Shown here in pieces: positions 16,464 through 24,281 of a stretch of 33,113 bases of DNA (positions are counted from its first letter, which is position 1; every line of letters starts with the position of its first letter). Origin of the DNA: CAZHPA01 sp964533945 (GTDB lineage Bacteria > Bacillota > Clostridia > Lachnospirales > WRBF01); assembly GCA_964533945.1 (NCBI GenBank), contig CAZHPA010000018.1, positions 1 through 33,113 on the forward strand. The letters are read 5' to 3'. The translations under genes were made by a program, and so were the position numbers. The notes beneath the pieces were generated by a model. That model worked only from the letters and a program-made list of their open reading frames with translations. It ran no database searches and was not told where the DNA came from.

Positions 16464-17279
16464 TTACCTTCTGTTGCCGAATAAATTTCCAACAACACTT
16501 CCAAGGTCTCCAATATCAAATCCCCCGTTTCCTTGAACAGAAGGCTGACCTTGATTATGAGCTTGGCCTTGATTTCCAAATAAAGAATTTTGTTGCACAT
16601 CAGGTCTTCCTGAGTCAATTGCAAGGTTAATGCCCGATTTACGTTCTGAAGGTTGAACAATAACTTTACCCCCAGCATTTTTAAATTCGAACATATAAGA
16701 TTCACCGCTGGCTTGCCCAATTAAGTTTTTCCAACTTAAATCAAGTTTAAATCCGGGGTCGCTGCCTGTCCATGCAATTATTGCATCTGGGTCTATGCAA
16801 CATGGTGTATCTATTACTAATGGGTTACCATCGGTTAAAATGGCAACTTGAGCGCCTTGTGCTTTAGCTTTAAATGTTGAAGTAAAAAGCCCTTTTTGTG
16901 AAATTACACCTTGTGCAAGAAGTTTAAAGCTATAAGAACAAGCATCGTTAAAAGCCAAAATATTTTCGCTTTCAACAGAAAGTGACATGTTTGGTGGCAA
17001 ATCAATTACGGTTACGTGTTGTGAAAGGTTTGCATAATACGATTGCGTTGGTCCATTACTCATAACTTTCATAAGAGGTAAATTTTCTCCTGTAAGCCTT
17101 CTCCCAATTTGGCGTAATGCAGCACTAACTGGGCTTCCTTCAGGACCTAATAAAACTTTTTCAAATTTACAATTTCCTTTATATCCAATCATTGCGCCTG
17201 CTTTTGTAAATAATTGCCCTCCGCCTTGATGGTTAACGGCTAGTAACGAAAGTTCATTTAAAGTTGATAATTGATACAT
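16464..17279 (-). CDS. AIM24 family protein (271 aa)
   Basis: Belongs to the AIM24/TIGR00266 beta-roll family, whose bacterial members are often encoded beside tellurium-resistance-type genes. Recognisable segments include FTKAGAMIGYKG, FEKVLLGPEG and LTDGNPLVIDTPCC. The C-terminal 60 residues are a Gly/Gln/Asn-rich tail ending in GNLFGNRR. No signal peptide or membrane helix is seen. The molecular function is unknown; stress-related membrane or protein-assembly roles have been proposed for the family. The ATG at 17279 has no adjacent SD. A strong SD (AAGGAGGTGA) lies 46 nt upstream, separated by a perfect 9-bp hairpin (see 17286-17331). The gene follows terD by 59 nt with no terminator, so they form one operon. 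Confidence 0.82.
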   Translation of the reverse strand: MYQLSTLNELSLLAVNHQGGGQLFTKAGAMIGYKGNCKFEKVLLGPEGSPVSAALRQIGRRLTGENLPLMKVMSNGPTQSYYANLSQHVTVIDLPPNMSLSVESENILAFNDACSYSFKLLAQGVISQKGLFTSTFKAKAQGAQVAILTDGNPLVIDTPCCIDPDAIIAWTGSDPGFKLDLSWKNLIGQASGESYMFEFKNAGGKVIVQPSERKSGINLAIDSGRPDVQQNSLFGNQGQAHNQGQPSVQGNGGFDIGDLGSVVGNLFGNRR

Positions 17280-17285
17280 AAAATT

Positions 17286-17331
17286 GTTGCTGCCTAAAAA
17301 AAGCTTGATTTTGGCAGCAACTTCACCTCCT
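17286..17331 (-). promoter_or_regulatory. Hairpin between SD and start codon of the AIM24 gene
   Basis: On the minus strand AGGAGGTGAA (17331-17322) is followed at once by the perfect inverted repeat GTTGCTGCC (17321-17313) / GGCAGCAAC (17294-17286), then AATTTT and the ATG. Linear SD-ATG spacing is 46 nt; with the hairpin folded it becomes about 10 nt. An 8-codon TTG-initiated reading frame (17320-17294) inside the hairpin is an alternative product of this SD. Confidence 0.7.
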
Positions 17332-17338
17332 TAATTAT

Positions 17339-18037
17339 TTATTCAATTATATTAACACCATATCGAATACACAAACCTTCCAAGTCGTCGGAAGTGCCGT
17401 CGCCAATAGGGTTAAATTTCCATTCATTGCTATGCTTGTACAAAGCACCAACAACCATAGATGTAACGTTGCTGTAATATTCTGTTAATTCAAATCTTAC
17501 AAGTTCTGCATTGTTTGCACGATTTACAACACGAATAAAAGCATTTTTAACTTGTCCAAAATTATAATTATTTTGTTTGGCTTCATTAATAGTTACAACG
17601 AAAACAATTTTACTTACAGAGGGGTTAACTTTTGAAAGAGTAATGTGTATAATTTCGTCGTCTCCGTCACCTTGCCCTGTTTTGTTATCTCCCGAATGTA
17701 AAATGCTATTATCAGGGCTTGAACGTTGCCCATAAAATACAAAATAGTCGTCATCTAAAACACGGTCGTTGCTACCTAACATAAATGCCGAGGAATCCAA
17801 ATCATAATTAGTATTTGTGCCAACATCCCAGCCTAAACATACATCTATTAAATCTAGCCCGGGGCTAATGCTTGTTAGGCTAATTTTTTGCCCTTTAACC
17901 AAACGCACCCCTTTTTGCGCTTGAGGTTGTTGGGGAGCATGGTTATAATTATTTTGAGAAGGAGTTTGTGTCTGTATAGGTTCAGGAGAACTTCCCAAGG
18001 AAAGGGAAGGCTTAATATTGTTTGGTATATTAAACAT
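17339..18037 (-). CDS. terD: TerD family calcium-binding stress protein (232 aa)
   Basis: TerD/CABP1-type protein of the tellurium-resistance and general stress group. An N-terminal Pro/Gln/Asn-rich linker (about 1-42) precedes the TerD domain (about 43-232). Acidic calcium-ligand stretches are visible at DLDSSAF (79-85) and GDGDDE (123-128), together with the family motifs LGWDVG and FVVTINEA. It is cytosolic, with no signal peptide. The ATG at 18037 is preceded directly by TAA and has no adjacent SD. GAAGGGAG lies 49 nt upstream beyond a hairpin (18046-18094). It begins 79 nt after the chemoreceptor stop with no terminator between, so it is probably read from upstream, and it is followed by the AIM24 gene. 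Confidence 0.88.
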   Translation of the reverse strand: MFNIPNNIKPSLSLGSSPEPIQTQTPSQNNYNHAPQQPQAQKGVRLVKGQKISLTSISPGLDLIDVCLGWDVGTNTNYDLDSSAFMLGSNDRVLDDDYFVFYGQRSSPDNSILHSGDNKTGQGDGDDEIIHITLSKVNPSVSKIVFVVTINEAKQNNYNFGQVKNAFIRVVNRANNAELVRFELTEYYSNVTSMVVGALYKHSNEWKFNPIGDGTSDDLEGLCIRYGVNIIE

Positions 18038-18045
18038 TTAAAATT

Positions 18046-18094
18046 TGCTGCAAAGAAACATACTTTTTGTATGATTTTTGCAGCATCTCCCTTC
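18046..18094 (-). promoter_or_regulatory. Hairpin between SD and start codon of terD
   Basis: On the minus strand GAAGGGAG (18094-18087) is followed by TGCTGCAAA (18085-18077) / TTTGCAGCA (18054-18046), a perfect 9-bp inverted repeat. A nested stem CATAC/GTATG (18073-18059) lies inside, and AATTTTAA then leads to the ATG. Linear spacing is 49 nt; folded spacing is about 9 nt. A leader frame of 18 codons starting at ATG 18086 overlaps the terD start out of frame, so coupling by a leader peptide is the main alternative. Confidence 0.7.
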
Positions 18095-18116
18095 TTTTGA
18101 TTTTTGTTTTGTATTT

Positions 18117-20369
18117 TTATAATCTTAGGCTAAAACCTGCAACCATATTTTGCAAAGTTTCGGCTTGGCTTGAAAGTTCTTGTGATGCAGCCGCACTTTC
18201 TTCTGATGTTGATGAGTTTTGCTGAACAACATTTGATATTTGAGAAAGCCCCAATGAAACTTCAGAAATTGCAGAAGCTTGTTCTGCAGATGCGTTAGAA
18301 ATACCTTCTATAATCGTTGAAACCTTATCAACATTTTCAACAATTTCAGTTAAAGCTGATGCCGTTGATTGTGCAAGGCTTGTTCCTGCCGCAACTTTTT
18401 GAATTGAATCTTGAATTAATTCGGTTGTTTCTTTTGCTGCATTTTGGCTTCTACCTGCAAGAGAACGCACTTCTTCGGCAACAACGGCAAAACCTTTTCC
18501 ATGAACGCCGGCTCTTGCTGCTTCAACAGCAGCATTTAAAGCTAACAAGTTTGTTTGGAATGCAATGTCATCAATTACTTTAATAATCTTCGAAATATTA
18601 TTAGAAGCTTCACTAATTTCATTCATAGAAGTTAACATAGTTTTCATCTTTTCATTGCCACCGGCAGCACTAACTTTAGAAATAGAAGAAAGTTCGTTTG
18701 CTTGTTTGGCATTTTGAGCATTTCTTTTTGTTTGTTCGTCAATAGTGTCTATAGTTGCGTTTAATTCTTGAATAGAACTTGCTTGTTCTGTTGCTCCTTG
18801 CGCAAGCGTCATGCTTGTTTCGGAAACTTGTTTTGCGCCCATTAAAACTTGCTCTGATGTTTGGTTTAGTTCTATAAATATAGAATTTAGTTTATCTAAA
18901 ATTAAATTAAGAGATGTTTTAATAGCTGAAAAATCACCAACATATTCTCTTGTAACTTTTTGATTTAAATTATTATTTGAAAGCTCTGTTAAAATTTCTG
19001 TAATCTCTTTAATATACGAAGAAACAAAGTCAATAGTATCATTCATTGATGTTTTAATTAATGCAAAATCACCTTTATAATCTCCTGTTATTTTAACGCT
19101 TAAATTTCCCTTAGACATATTATCTAAAACGTTTGAAGCTTCATAAATAGGTTCTATAACAGCAGAAAGTAATTGATTCAAGTTTTGTAATATTGATAGC
19201 CATTCACCTTTTTGATGCGAAACGTCTGCTCTTGTTGAAAGTTTACCTTCTGTTGCTGCTTTAACCAAAGAATTAATTTCACGGTTTATATCTTTAAGGT
19301 TTTCACGCATTTCGTTAACAACAGTGTTAAGCAAAGCTTTATCGCCTGGCATTTTAGCAATATCGGCGTTAAAATTTCCGTCCGAAAATTCTTTAATAAC
19401 ATCAACAACCATATTGGTATCGTTTATAAGCCCAGAAATTGCTGTTTTAATGCTTATAATCATTTCTCTAAAGCCGCCTTCATACTTTGTTTCGTCAAGC
19501 TTATATGCTTTAGTGTTTCCGGCGTTTAATTGTACACCCATTTCTTTTATGTCTGAAATCATATGATTTAAAGTTTCAACAACAACAGCCATATCTCTTG
19601 AAAGCTGACCAACTTCATCTTTTTCGTTTGTTGCAGCAGTAACGTTAAGATTTCCATTTGAAACTTCCCTTGCAACTTTTCCAAGCGATTTAATACTGTT
19701 TGCCGTTTGGTTTCCTACCAAAAGCGATAGTATTAAAGATACTATAATAGAAGCAATTGTTGAGGCAACTAAAATTAAAGATATTGTTTTTGCTTGCTTT
19801 AAATTGCTATCTGCCGCCTTGCTTGCAACATTAAAATTAAGAGCAAACAGTGCATCAATGCCTGATGTAATTTCGGTTCCAATGCCAACTATTTTACTAA
19901 AACCTTCGTCGCCTTGTTCAAAGCTTCCGTTTTCATAGTATCCCATTAGTTCTTTTGCTAATGGAGCATAAGAATTATTAAAGCTATCAGATATTTTTTT
20001 AAAAGCATCTTTTCGTTCTTGAGAAGCGTTTACTCTATTCTGAAAATCAATATAATCTTTTGTAAGGTTTGAAAATTTGTCAATTTCTTCGAGAGCGGTT
20101 TTTTTGCATGATTCAAATGTTTCCATATTGCCAAGCTTTGCAGAAAGTGAACCTAATGTAATTAAACGTCTTATTTCAGCGTAATATGACCTAAATTGAC
20201 TTAAATCGTTTAAAGGGGTAATATTACTGCTAAATGTTTTTTCTCCAATATCTCCAATCTTTAACACTTGAATTGAACCAACAATTCCCATAATTGCCGT
20301 AAAAATTAAAATAATACTAAAAGAAAATAAAAGTCTTGCTTTAATTTTCAGATTTTTGAAAAAGTTCAT
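18117..20369 (-). CDS. Transmembrane methyl-accepting chemotaxis protein with tandem HAMP-like repeats (750 aa)
   Basis: Classical chemoreceptor. One membrane helix lies near residues 12-34, followed by a four-helix-bundle-type sensor of about 150 residues and a second helix near 190-215. About five HAMP-like units then follow: SNGNLNVTAATNEKDEVGQL, FSDGNFNADIA, TEGKLSTRADVS, SKGNLSVKITGDYKGDF and NNNLNQKVTREYVGDF. The last two share the GDF-x2-IKTS-x-N pattern. The signalling domain has NLLALNAAVEAARAG and GKGFAVVAEEVRSLAGRS. ATG 20369 is chosen because GGAG lies 9 nt upstream; earlier in-frame Met codons lack an SD. A promoter lies at 20408-20437, between it and spoIIE. terD follows without a terminator. 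The ligand is unknown. Confidence 0.92.
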   Translation of the reverse strand: MNFFKNLKIKARLLFSFSIILIFTAIMGIVGSIQVLKIGDIGEKTFSSNITPLNDLSQFRSYYAEIRRLITLGSLSAKLGNMETFESCKKTALEEIDKFSNLTKDYIDFQNRVNASQERKDAFKKISDSFNNSYAPLAKELMGYYENGSFEQGDEGFSKIVGIGTEITSGIDALFALNFNVASKAADSNLKQAKTISLILVASTIASIIVSLILSLLVGNQTANSIKSLGKVAREVSNGNLNVTAATNEKDEVGQLSRDMAVVVETLNHMISDIKEMGVQLNAGNTKAYKLDETKYEGGFREMIISIKTAISGLINDTNMVVDVIKEFSDGNFNADIAKMPGDKALLNTVVNEMRENLKDINREINSLVKAATEGKLSTRADVSHQKGEWLSILQNLNQLLSAVIEPIYEASNVLDNMSKGNLSVKITGDYKGDFALIKTSMNDTIDFVSSYIKEITEILTELSNNNLNQKVTREYVGDFSAIKTSLNLILDKLNSIFIELNQTSEQVLMGAKQVSETSMTLAQGATEQASSIQELNATIDTIDEQTKRNAQNAKQANELSSISKVSAAGGNEKMKTMLTSMNEISEASNNISKIIKVIDDIAFQTNLLALNAAVEAARAGVHGKGFAVVAEEVRSLAGRSQNAAKETTELIQDSIQKVAAGTSLAQSTASALTEIVENVDKVSTIIEGISNASAEQASAISEVSLGLSQISNVVQQNSSTSEESAAASQELSSQAETLQNMVAGFSLRL

Positions 20370-20407
20370 ACGCTTCATCTCCTTTTGTTTTTTCGTTAGG
20401 TATGAAA

Positions 20408-20437
20408 AGTATAACATCATTTCAACTAAATTTGCAA
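20408..20437 (-). promoter_or_regulatory. Candidate promoter of the poly-HAMP chemoreceptor
   Basis: On the minus strand TTGCAA (20437-20432), an 18-bp spacer and TATACT (20413-20408). No SigD-type motility promoter was recognised. Confidence 0.5.
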
Positions 20438-20455
20438 GGGTTTTTGCAAATTTTA

Positions 20456-22807
20456 CTACTTTTTGCACACCCTTGCAACCAAAACTGTCATATCATCTCT
20501 AATGACATTTTTAGAGATTTTTTCGGCTTCTCCTAAAATAAATTCCGCAATATCTTGCGGGTTATTACTTTTAAATTTTGAAAGCGCTTCAAAAAGCCAT
20601 GTGTTTTTTTCAGCAAGTGTATCAGAAATTTCTAAAACGCCATCTGTTACCATAATTATAACATCGTTATCTTTTATTTTTCTTGTGCAAGTTTCAACGT
20701 CAACGTCATTTAAAATGCCAAGCGGAAGTGTTGTTGCCCTAATTGTTTGAATTACAGAATTTTCTCTTAACAAAAAGGATGGGGCAGCGCCAATTTTAAC
20801 AAATTCGGCATTTCCTGTATATAAATCTACAGAACAAACATCAAGCGTCGAAAATCTTTCGTCGCTTCCTTTTAAAACAAGAACAGAATTAATCATTTTA
20901 ACAGCAAGTTCTTTTTTAAACCCGCATTCTATAAAGTCTTCTAAAAGTTCTACAACAGCAACACTTTCTTCTCTTGCCTTTCTCCCAGAACCCATGCCAT
21001 CTGAAAGTGCCATTAGGCATTCACCGTTTTTAAGTTCTAAAAATGAATAACTGTCGCCTGTTTCTTTGCTTCCGCTTTTAGTTGCACGGGCAACGCCGCT
21101 AATTATTCTAAATTTTTGTTCTTCAATAAGCCTAAAAACGCATTTATCTTTTTTAAAGAAGCAATTATTATCATCTTTTCTCATTTTAACGCCTAAAACT
21201 TTGCTAACTATAGGTATTATGCATCTTATGCATTCTTTTTTTCCGTAGCAAGCGTTTCTTGTAATTGTAACTTCCTGCTTGTCCTGCTTATTTTTAAAAA
21301 CAACAACGCTATCTATATCTATTTTGGCAGCAGCAAGTTCTAAAACAATACTTTCTTCAACATCTGGGTTAAAATCAACTTGAAAGTCAAGTTCATCTGC
21401 AAGCCCTTTTATTATATCGGAAACAGAAAAAAGCTGGTCTGAAATTAAAGTTCTGCTTTCAATAATTCTATTATGCCATGTTAAATTCATTTTATATAAT
21501 TCAAAAAGCCTATTTGTTGTATCAACAAATTTTTGCACAAAAACGCAATTTCTTGCAAATGTTGGTGGAACATCTGAAATATTAACTACTCCCTTTTTTT
21601 CGCAAGCTGCCAAAAGGCTGAAAACCGTTTGATACGTTTCGTAAAAATTATTTTGCCAACAAAAATGCATCATGCTGCAATTTCCGCAAACGCTTGCGGC
21701 CAAATCATCAATTAGCTTTGAAATATCTTTTTGCGTAAGCATAAGCTTTTTTTCCGAAAGCCCATTAAAAGTTTTAGAAAGATTTTTAAATGTATCTGAA
21801 AAATTTAAAAGGCGGCGGTTTGTCATTTCTTTAATTCTTACTATGTATTCATCTGTACTTTCAACTACAGGATTTATTGCAGAGCTTATGTTAAAATAAA
21901 AATTGTTTGGCATAAACAAAAATAGTATTACGCCAGATGCAACAGAGAAAAGCATTTCATATGAAAATAATGTTTGGTTTAAAACAAAAATTCCACAAGT
22001 ACCAAGCAGCAAAAACCCTGCAATAGATGCAAGTTTTCCCTTTTCTCTAAGCAGCCCAGAGCCAAGCCCACTTATTCCTAATATTGCAATAAAATTAACA
22101 TCTGAAAGCTGTGCTAAATATAAAACAAATGCAAGAAGCATTGAAACTGTTGCACCAAGTGCGCTTCCGCCTTTGTTTCCAACAATTAATATTACAGCAG
22201 CAGCAAAGAAAAGCTTTAAGGAAACAACCCCAATGTAAATATCGGAAGCTCCTGCAATAACGCCGCCAAATAAAATAGATATGCTAATTAATTCTTCGGT
22301 TGCCAATATTTTTTTGCGTCGCTTTGAAGTCATAACATCTGTTGCTTTTTTTAAAAGACACGTAACACAAAACGTTAAAACACTTTCTAAAATTGCCATT
22401 AGTGCAAAATACAAGCTAAAATTGTTTGCCGCTGCAATAATTAACCCTGCAGAAAGCGTTATGCCCGATGAAAGGCAACCCCTAATTACAATTGATGGCA
22501 TTTTTTTAGTCTTTTTGTTTAAAATAAAATTTATTAAGCATAAAGACAAAATGCAAATAACGTATTTTAACAAATAAATTCCTTTAAACTTTGTTAAAAT
22601 TCCCAAAAACGTAAGTGCCGATGCAAGATAGAGTAGTATGCCTGTCCCTAAAAAATTTGATAAATACGGCACTGATAAAGGGCTTAAAATTTGAAATATT
22701 GAAACCCGCCCAATAAAAAACCCTAACGTGCTTAAAGCGAAAAATGCTATATCTTGCCGTTGCAGAAAAAATGAACTTTTCTTTTCTTTTGAAAGTGCTT
22801 TTTCCAT
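20456..22807 (-). CDS. spoIIE: Stage II sporulation protein E, membrane PP2C phosphatase (783 aa)
   Basis: SpoIIE dephosphorylates SpoIIAA to activate SigF in the forespore and takes part in polar septation. The N-terminal third (about 20-320) is a run of roughly ten hydrophobic helices. A central cytosolic region with cysteine pairs follows (CGNCSMMHFC near 375). The C-terminal PP2C phosphatase domain carries Asp585 in TGDSYSF, Asp603 in ALSDGMGSG and Asp722 in VTDGVLEI, all metal or catalytic positions. The length is slightly below the Bacillus protein (about 827 aa). ATG 22807 follows GAGGGG by about 6 nt. The chemoreceptor gene starts 87 nt downstream with its own candidate promoter. A Spo0A-type promoter is likely (see 22855-22932). 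Confidence 0.94.
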   Translation of the reverse strand: MEKALSKEKKSSFFLQRQDIAFFALSTLGFFIGRVSIFQILSPLSVPYLSNFLGTGILLYLASALTFLGILTKFKGIYLLKYVICILSLCLINFILNKKTKKMPSIVIRGCLSSGITLSAGLIIAAANNFSLYFALMAILESVLTFCVTCLLKKATDVMTSKRRKKILATEELISISILFGGVIAGASDIYIGVVSLKLFFAAAVILIVGNKGGSALGATVSMLLAFVLYLAQLSDVNFIAILGISGLGSGLLREKGKLASIAGFLLLGTCGIFVLNQTLFSYEMLFSVASGVILFLFMPNNFYFNISSAINPVVESTDEYIVRIKEMTNRRLLNFSDTFKNLSKTFNGLSEKKLMLTQKDISKLIDDLAASVCGNCSMMHFCWQNNFYETYQTVFSLLAACEKKGVVNISDVPPTFARNCVFVQKFVDTTNRLFELYKMNLTWHNRIIESRTLISDQLFSVSDIIKGLADELDFQVDFNPDVEESIVLELAAAKIDIDSVVVFKNKQDKQEVTITRNACYGKKECIRCIIPIVSKVLGVKMRKDDNNCFFKKDKCVFRLIEEQKFRIISGVARATKSGSKETGDSYSFLELKNGECLMALSDGMGSGRKAREESVAVVELLEDFIECGFKKELAVKMINSVLVLKGSDERFSTLDVCSVDLYTGNAEFVKIGAAPSFLLRENSVIQTIRATTLPLGILNDVDVETCTRKIKDNDVIIMVTDGVLEISDTLAEKNTWLFEALSKFKSNNPQDIAEFILGEAEKISKNVIRDDMTVLVARVCKK

Positions 22808-22854
22808 CTAATCCCCTCGCTAAGCAAATTAATATAATTAAACTAATTAAGATA

Positions 22855-22932
22855 ATTATACTAAATATAAATAGGAGAATTTGTTTGTTTTTGGCAGCGA
22901 ATATTGTTTTTTCTATTCTTTATTTTGACAAA
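22855..22932 (-). promoter_or_regulatory. Candidate Spo0A-dependent promoter of spoIIE
   Basis: On the minus strand a perfect TATAAT (22860-22855) has no good -35 box. About 70 bp upstream TTTGTCAAAA (22932-22923) is one base from the 0A-box consensus TTTGTCGAAAA. spoIIE is a known Spo0A~P target in Bacillus; use here is inferred. The gap 22808-22960 holds no gene. Confidence 0.35.
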
Positions 22933-22960
22933 AAAAGAAAATAATTAATTTTAACAAACT

Positions 22961-22990
22961 AAAACCGCAAACTATGTAGTTTGCGGTTTT
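22961..22990 (-). terminator. Terminator of the stalk-domain protein gene
   Basis: AAAACCGCAAACTA (22961-22974) and TAGTTTGCGGTTTT (22977-22990) form a long perfect inverted repeat 7 bp past the stop codon at 22997, followed by T-rich sequence on the minus strand. Confidence 0.85.
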
Positions 22991-22996
22991 AAAGTT

Positions 22997-24073
22997 TTAC
23001 GCTTCAAGTTCTTCTTCAAGTTCTTCAATTTCTTCTTCAAGTTGTTCTACTGCTTCTTCTACTTCTTCTGCTTTTTCTTCTGCTGGTACTGCTTCTTCGC
23101 CTTTTTGTTCAGCTTTAATAAGAGCTATAACCCATTCTTTTGCTTGTTCTTCACCTAAAATTTCAGTAAAGAATGTATAAGGAACGTAAGTTACGCCTTC
23201 TTCTCTTGTTGGAGCAGCACCAAGTTCAAATACTTCATCATCAATTTCGTATTTATCTACGCCAACTGAAAATTTAACAGAAACATCATCTTTAACAACT
23301 TCAAGCGGTTTATCATTTGAAATCCAAACTATTTTATAGCCAAGCTCTTCAGCAAAAGCTCTTAAAGGAACGAAAACCATTCCAATTTCAACTTCTTCTT
23401 CTGCTTTAGCTTCTTCTGTTTTAGATTCTTCTGCTGTTTCTGCTTCTTTTTCTTCTGCTTCTGCTTCAGCTAATGCTTTTTTAAGCGCTTCATCATATGC
23501 ATCTTTATCTTTTAAAGCTTTTTCGTATGCTTCTTTATAAGATTTTGCAGCAGATATAATAGAATCATATTTGTCTTTATCAACTTCTGCTTTAGCTACT
23601 TTATCGTAATATAAAACTATTGTTTCTGTAATTTTATCTTCTGCTCCATTTTTGCCTAAATATGAAACAGGCATTGTAATTTTTGCAACTTGTCCGTTGT
23701 TTTCAACTTTGTAGCTAACCCAATAGTCTTCTTTGCTGTAGCCATTTGATACCGCAGATGAAACAAAAGCGCTATAAGATTTAACTATTGCATCAATTAC
23801 GCTTTTATTAAAATCAGTTATTCCTTTATCCCAAACTGTCGCTCCTGAAACTTCAGGAAAAACGCCAACATGGCTGCCATAATTACCATAGTAATTTTTT
23901 TCTGAAACTTCAAGGTTAGGATATGTTTGCGGCACAGCGGGAATTGTTGGTTCAACCAATTCAACTTTCGCTGTAGTTCCGGCTTTGCTATCCTCTGCAA
24001 AAGCGATAAGACTAGAAGCAAACATCATTGTAGCTGCTGTAACAACTGCAATTAATCTTTTTGCTCTTTTCAT
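22997..24073 (-). CDS. Secreted protein with copper-amine-oxidase-N-like (stalk) domain and acidic C-terminus (358 aa)
   Basis: The signal peptide is clear, with a cleavage site after AFA (24-26). An N-terminal region (about 50-165) resembles the DUF4163/DUF3298 type of extracytoplasmic module. A coiled-coil Ala/Glu/Lys stretch (about 170-235) follows. The copper-amine-oxidase-N-like domain spans about 240-310, with FVPLRAFAEELGY, KYEIDDEVFELG and YVPYTFFTEILG. The last 40 residues are nearly all Glu, Ala, Val and Leu. No catalytic residues are evident. The second domain is common in clostridial surface proteins and does not imply copper or oxidase activity. SD GGGAGGG precedes ATG 24073. It is monocistronic with a strong terminator. 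The role is unknown, probably cell-envelope. Confidence 0.78.
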   Translation of the reverse strand: MKRAKRLIAVVTAATMMFASSLIAFAEDSKAGTTAKVELVEPTIPAVPQTYPNLEVSEKNYYGNYGSHVGVFPEVSGATVWDKGITDFNKSVIDAIVKSYSAFVSSAVSNGYSKEDYWVSYKVENNGQVAKITMPVSYLGKNGAEDKITETIVLYYDKVAKAEVDKDKYDSIISAAKSYKEAYEKALKDKDAYDEALKKALAEAEAEEKEAETAEESKTEEAKAEEEVEIGMVFVPLRAFAEELGYKIVWISNDKPLEVVKDDVSVKFSVGVDKYEIDDEVFELGAAPTREEGVTYVPYTFFTEILGEEQAKEWVIALIKAEQKGEEAVPAEEKAEEVEEAVEQLEEEIEELEEELEA

Positions 24074-24219
24074 TTAATTTTCCCTCCCGATTTTTGTTTT
24101 TAAGAGTCATAACATAAGAGTTTCCCCTATGATATATATTTTCTCATAGTTTCACATAAAAATCAATAGTACATTTTTTTGTAATAAATTTGTAATATTA
24201 ATACTTAAAACCCAAGCAC

Positions 24220-24248
24220 TTGACATACGCTCTATATAATAGGATAAT
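24220..24248 (+). promoter_or_regulatory. Sigma-A promoter of pyrG
   Basis: Consensus TTGACA (24220-24225), a 17-bp spacer and GATAAT (24243-24248). The leader is only about 27 nt long and has no terminator hairpin, so the pyrG attenuation known in Bacillus is not apparent here. Confidence 0.7.
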
Positions 24249-24281
24249 ATAAATATTAATTTATAAATTGGAGCTGAAAAA

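Noticed and set aside
17286..17321. Hairpin before the AIM24 gene as an intrinsic terminator of terD
   Set aside because: The right arm is followed by only four T then ATG, and the SD lies before the stem. A terminator would leave the AIM24 gene without an SD.
22997..23480. CTTCTT-rich stretches as a tandem repeat array
   Set aside because: They are explained by Glu-rich coding sequence (GAA codons) on the minus strand, without a fixed repeat unit.
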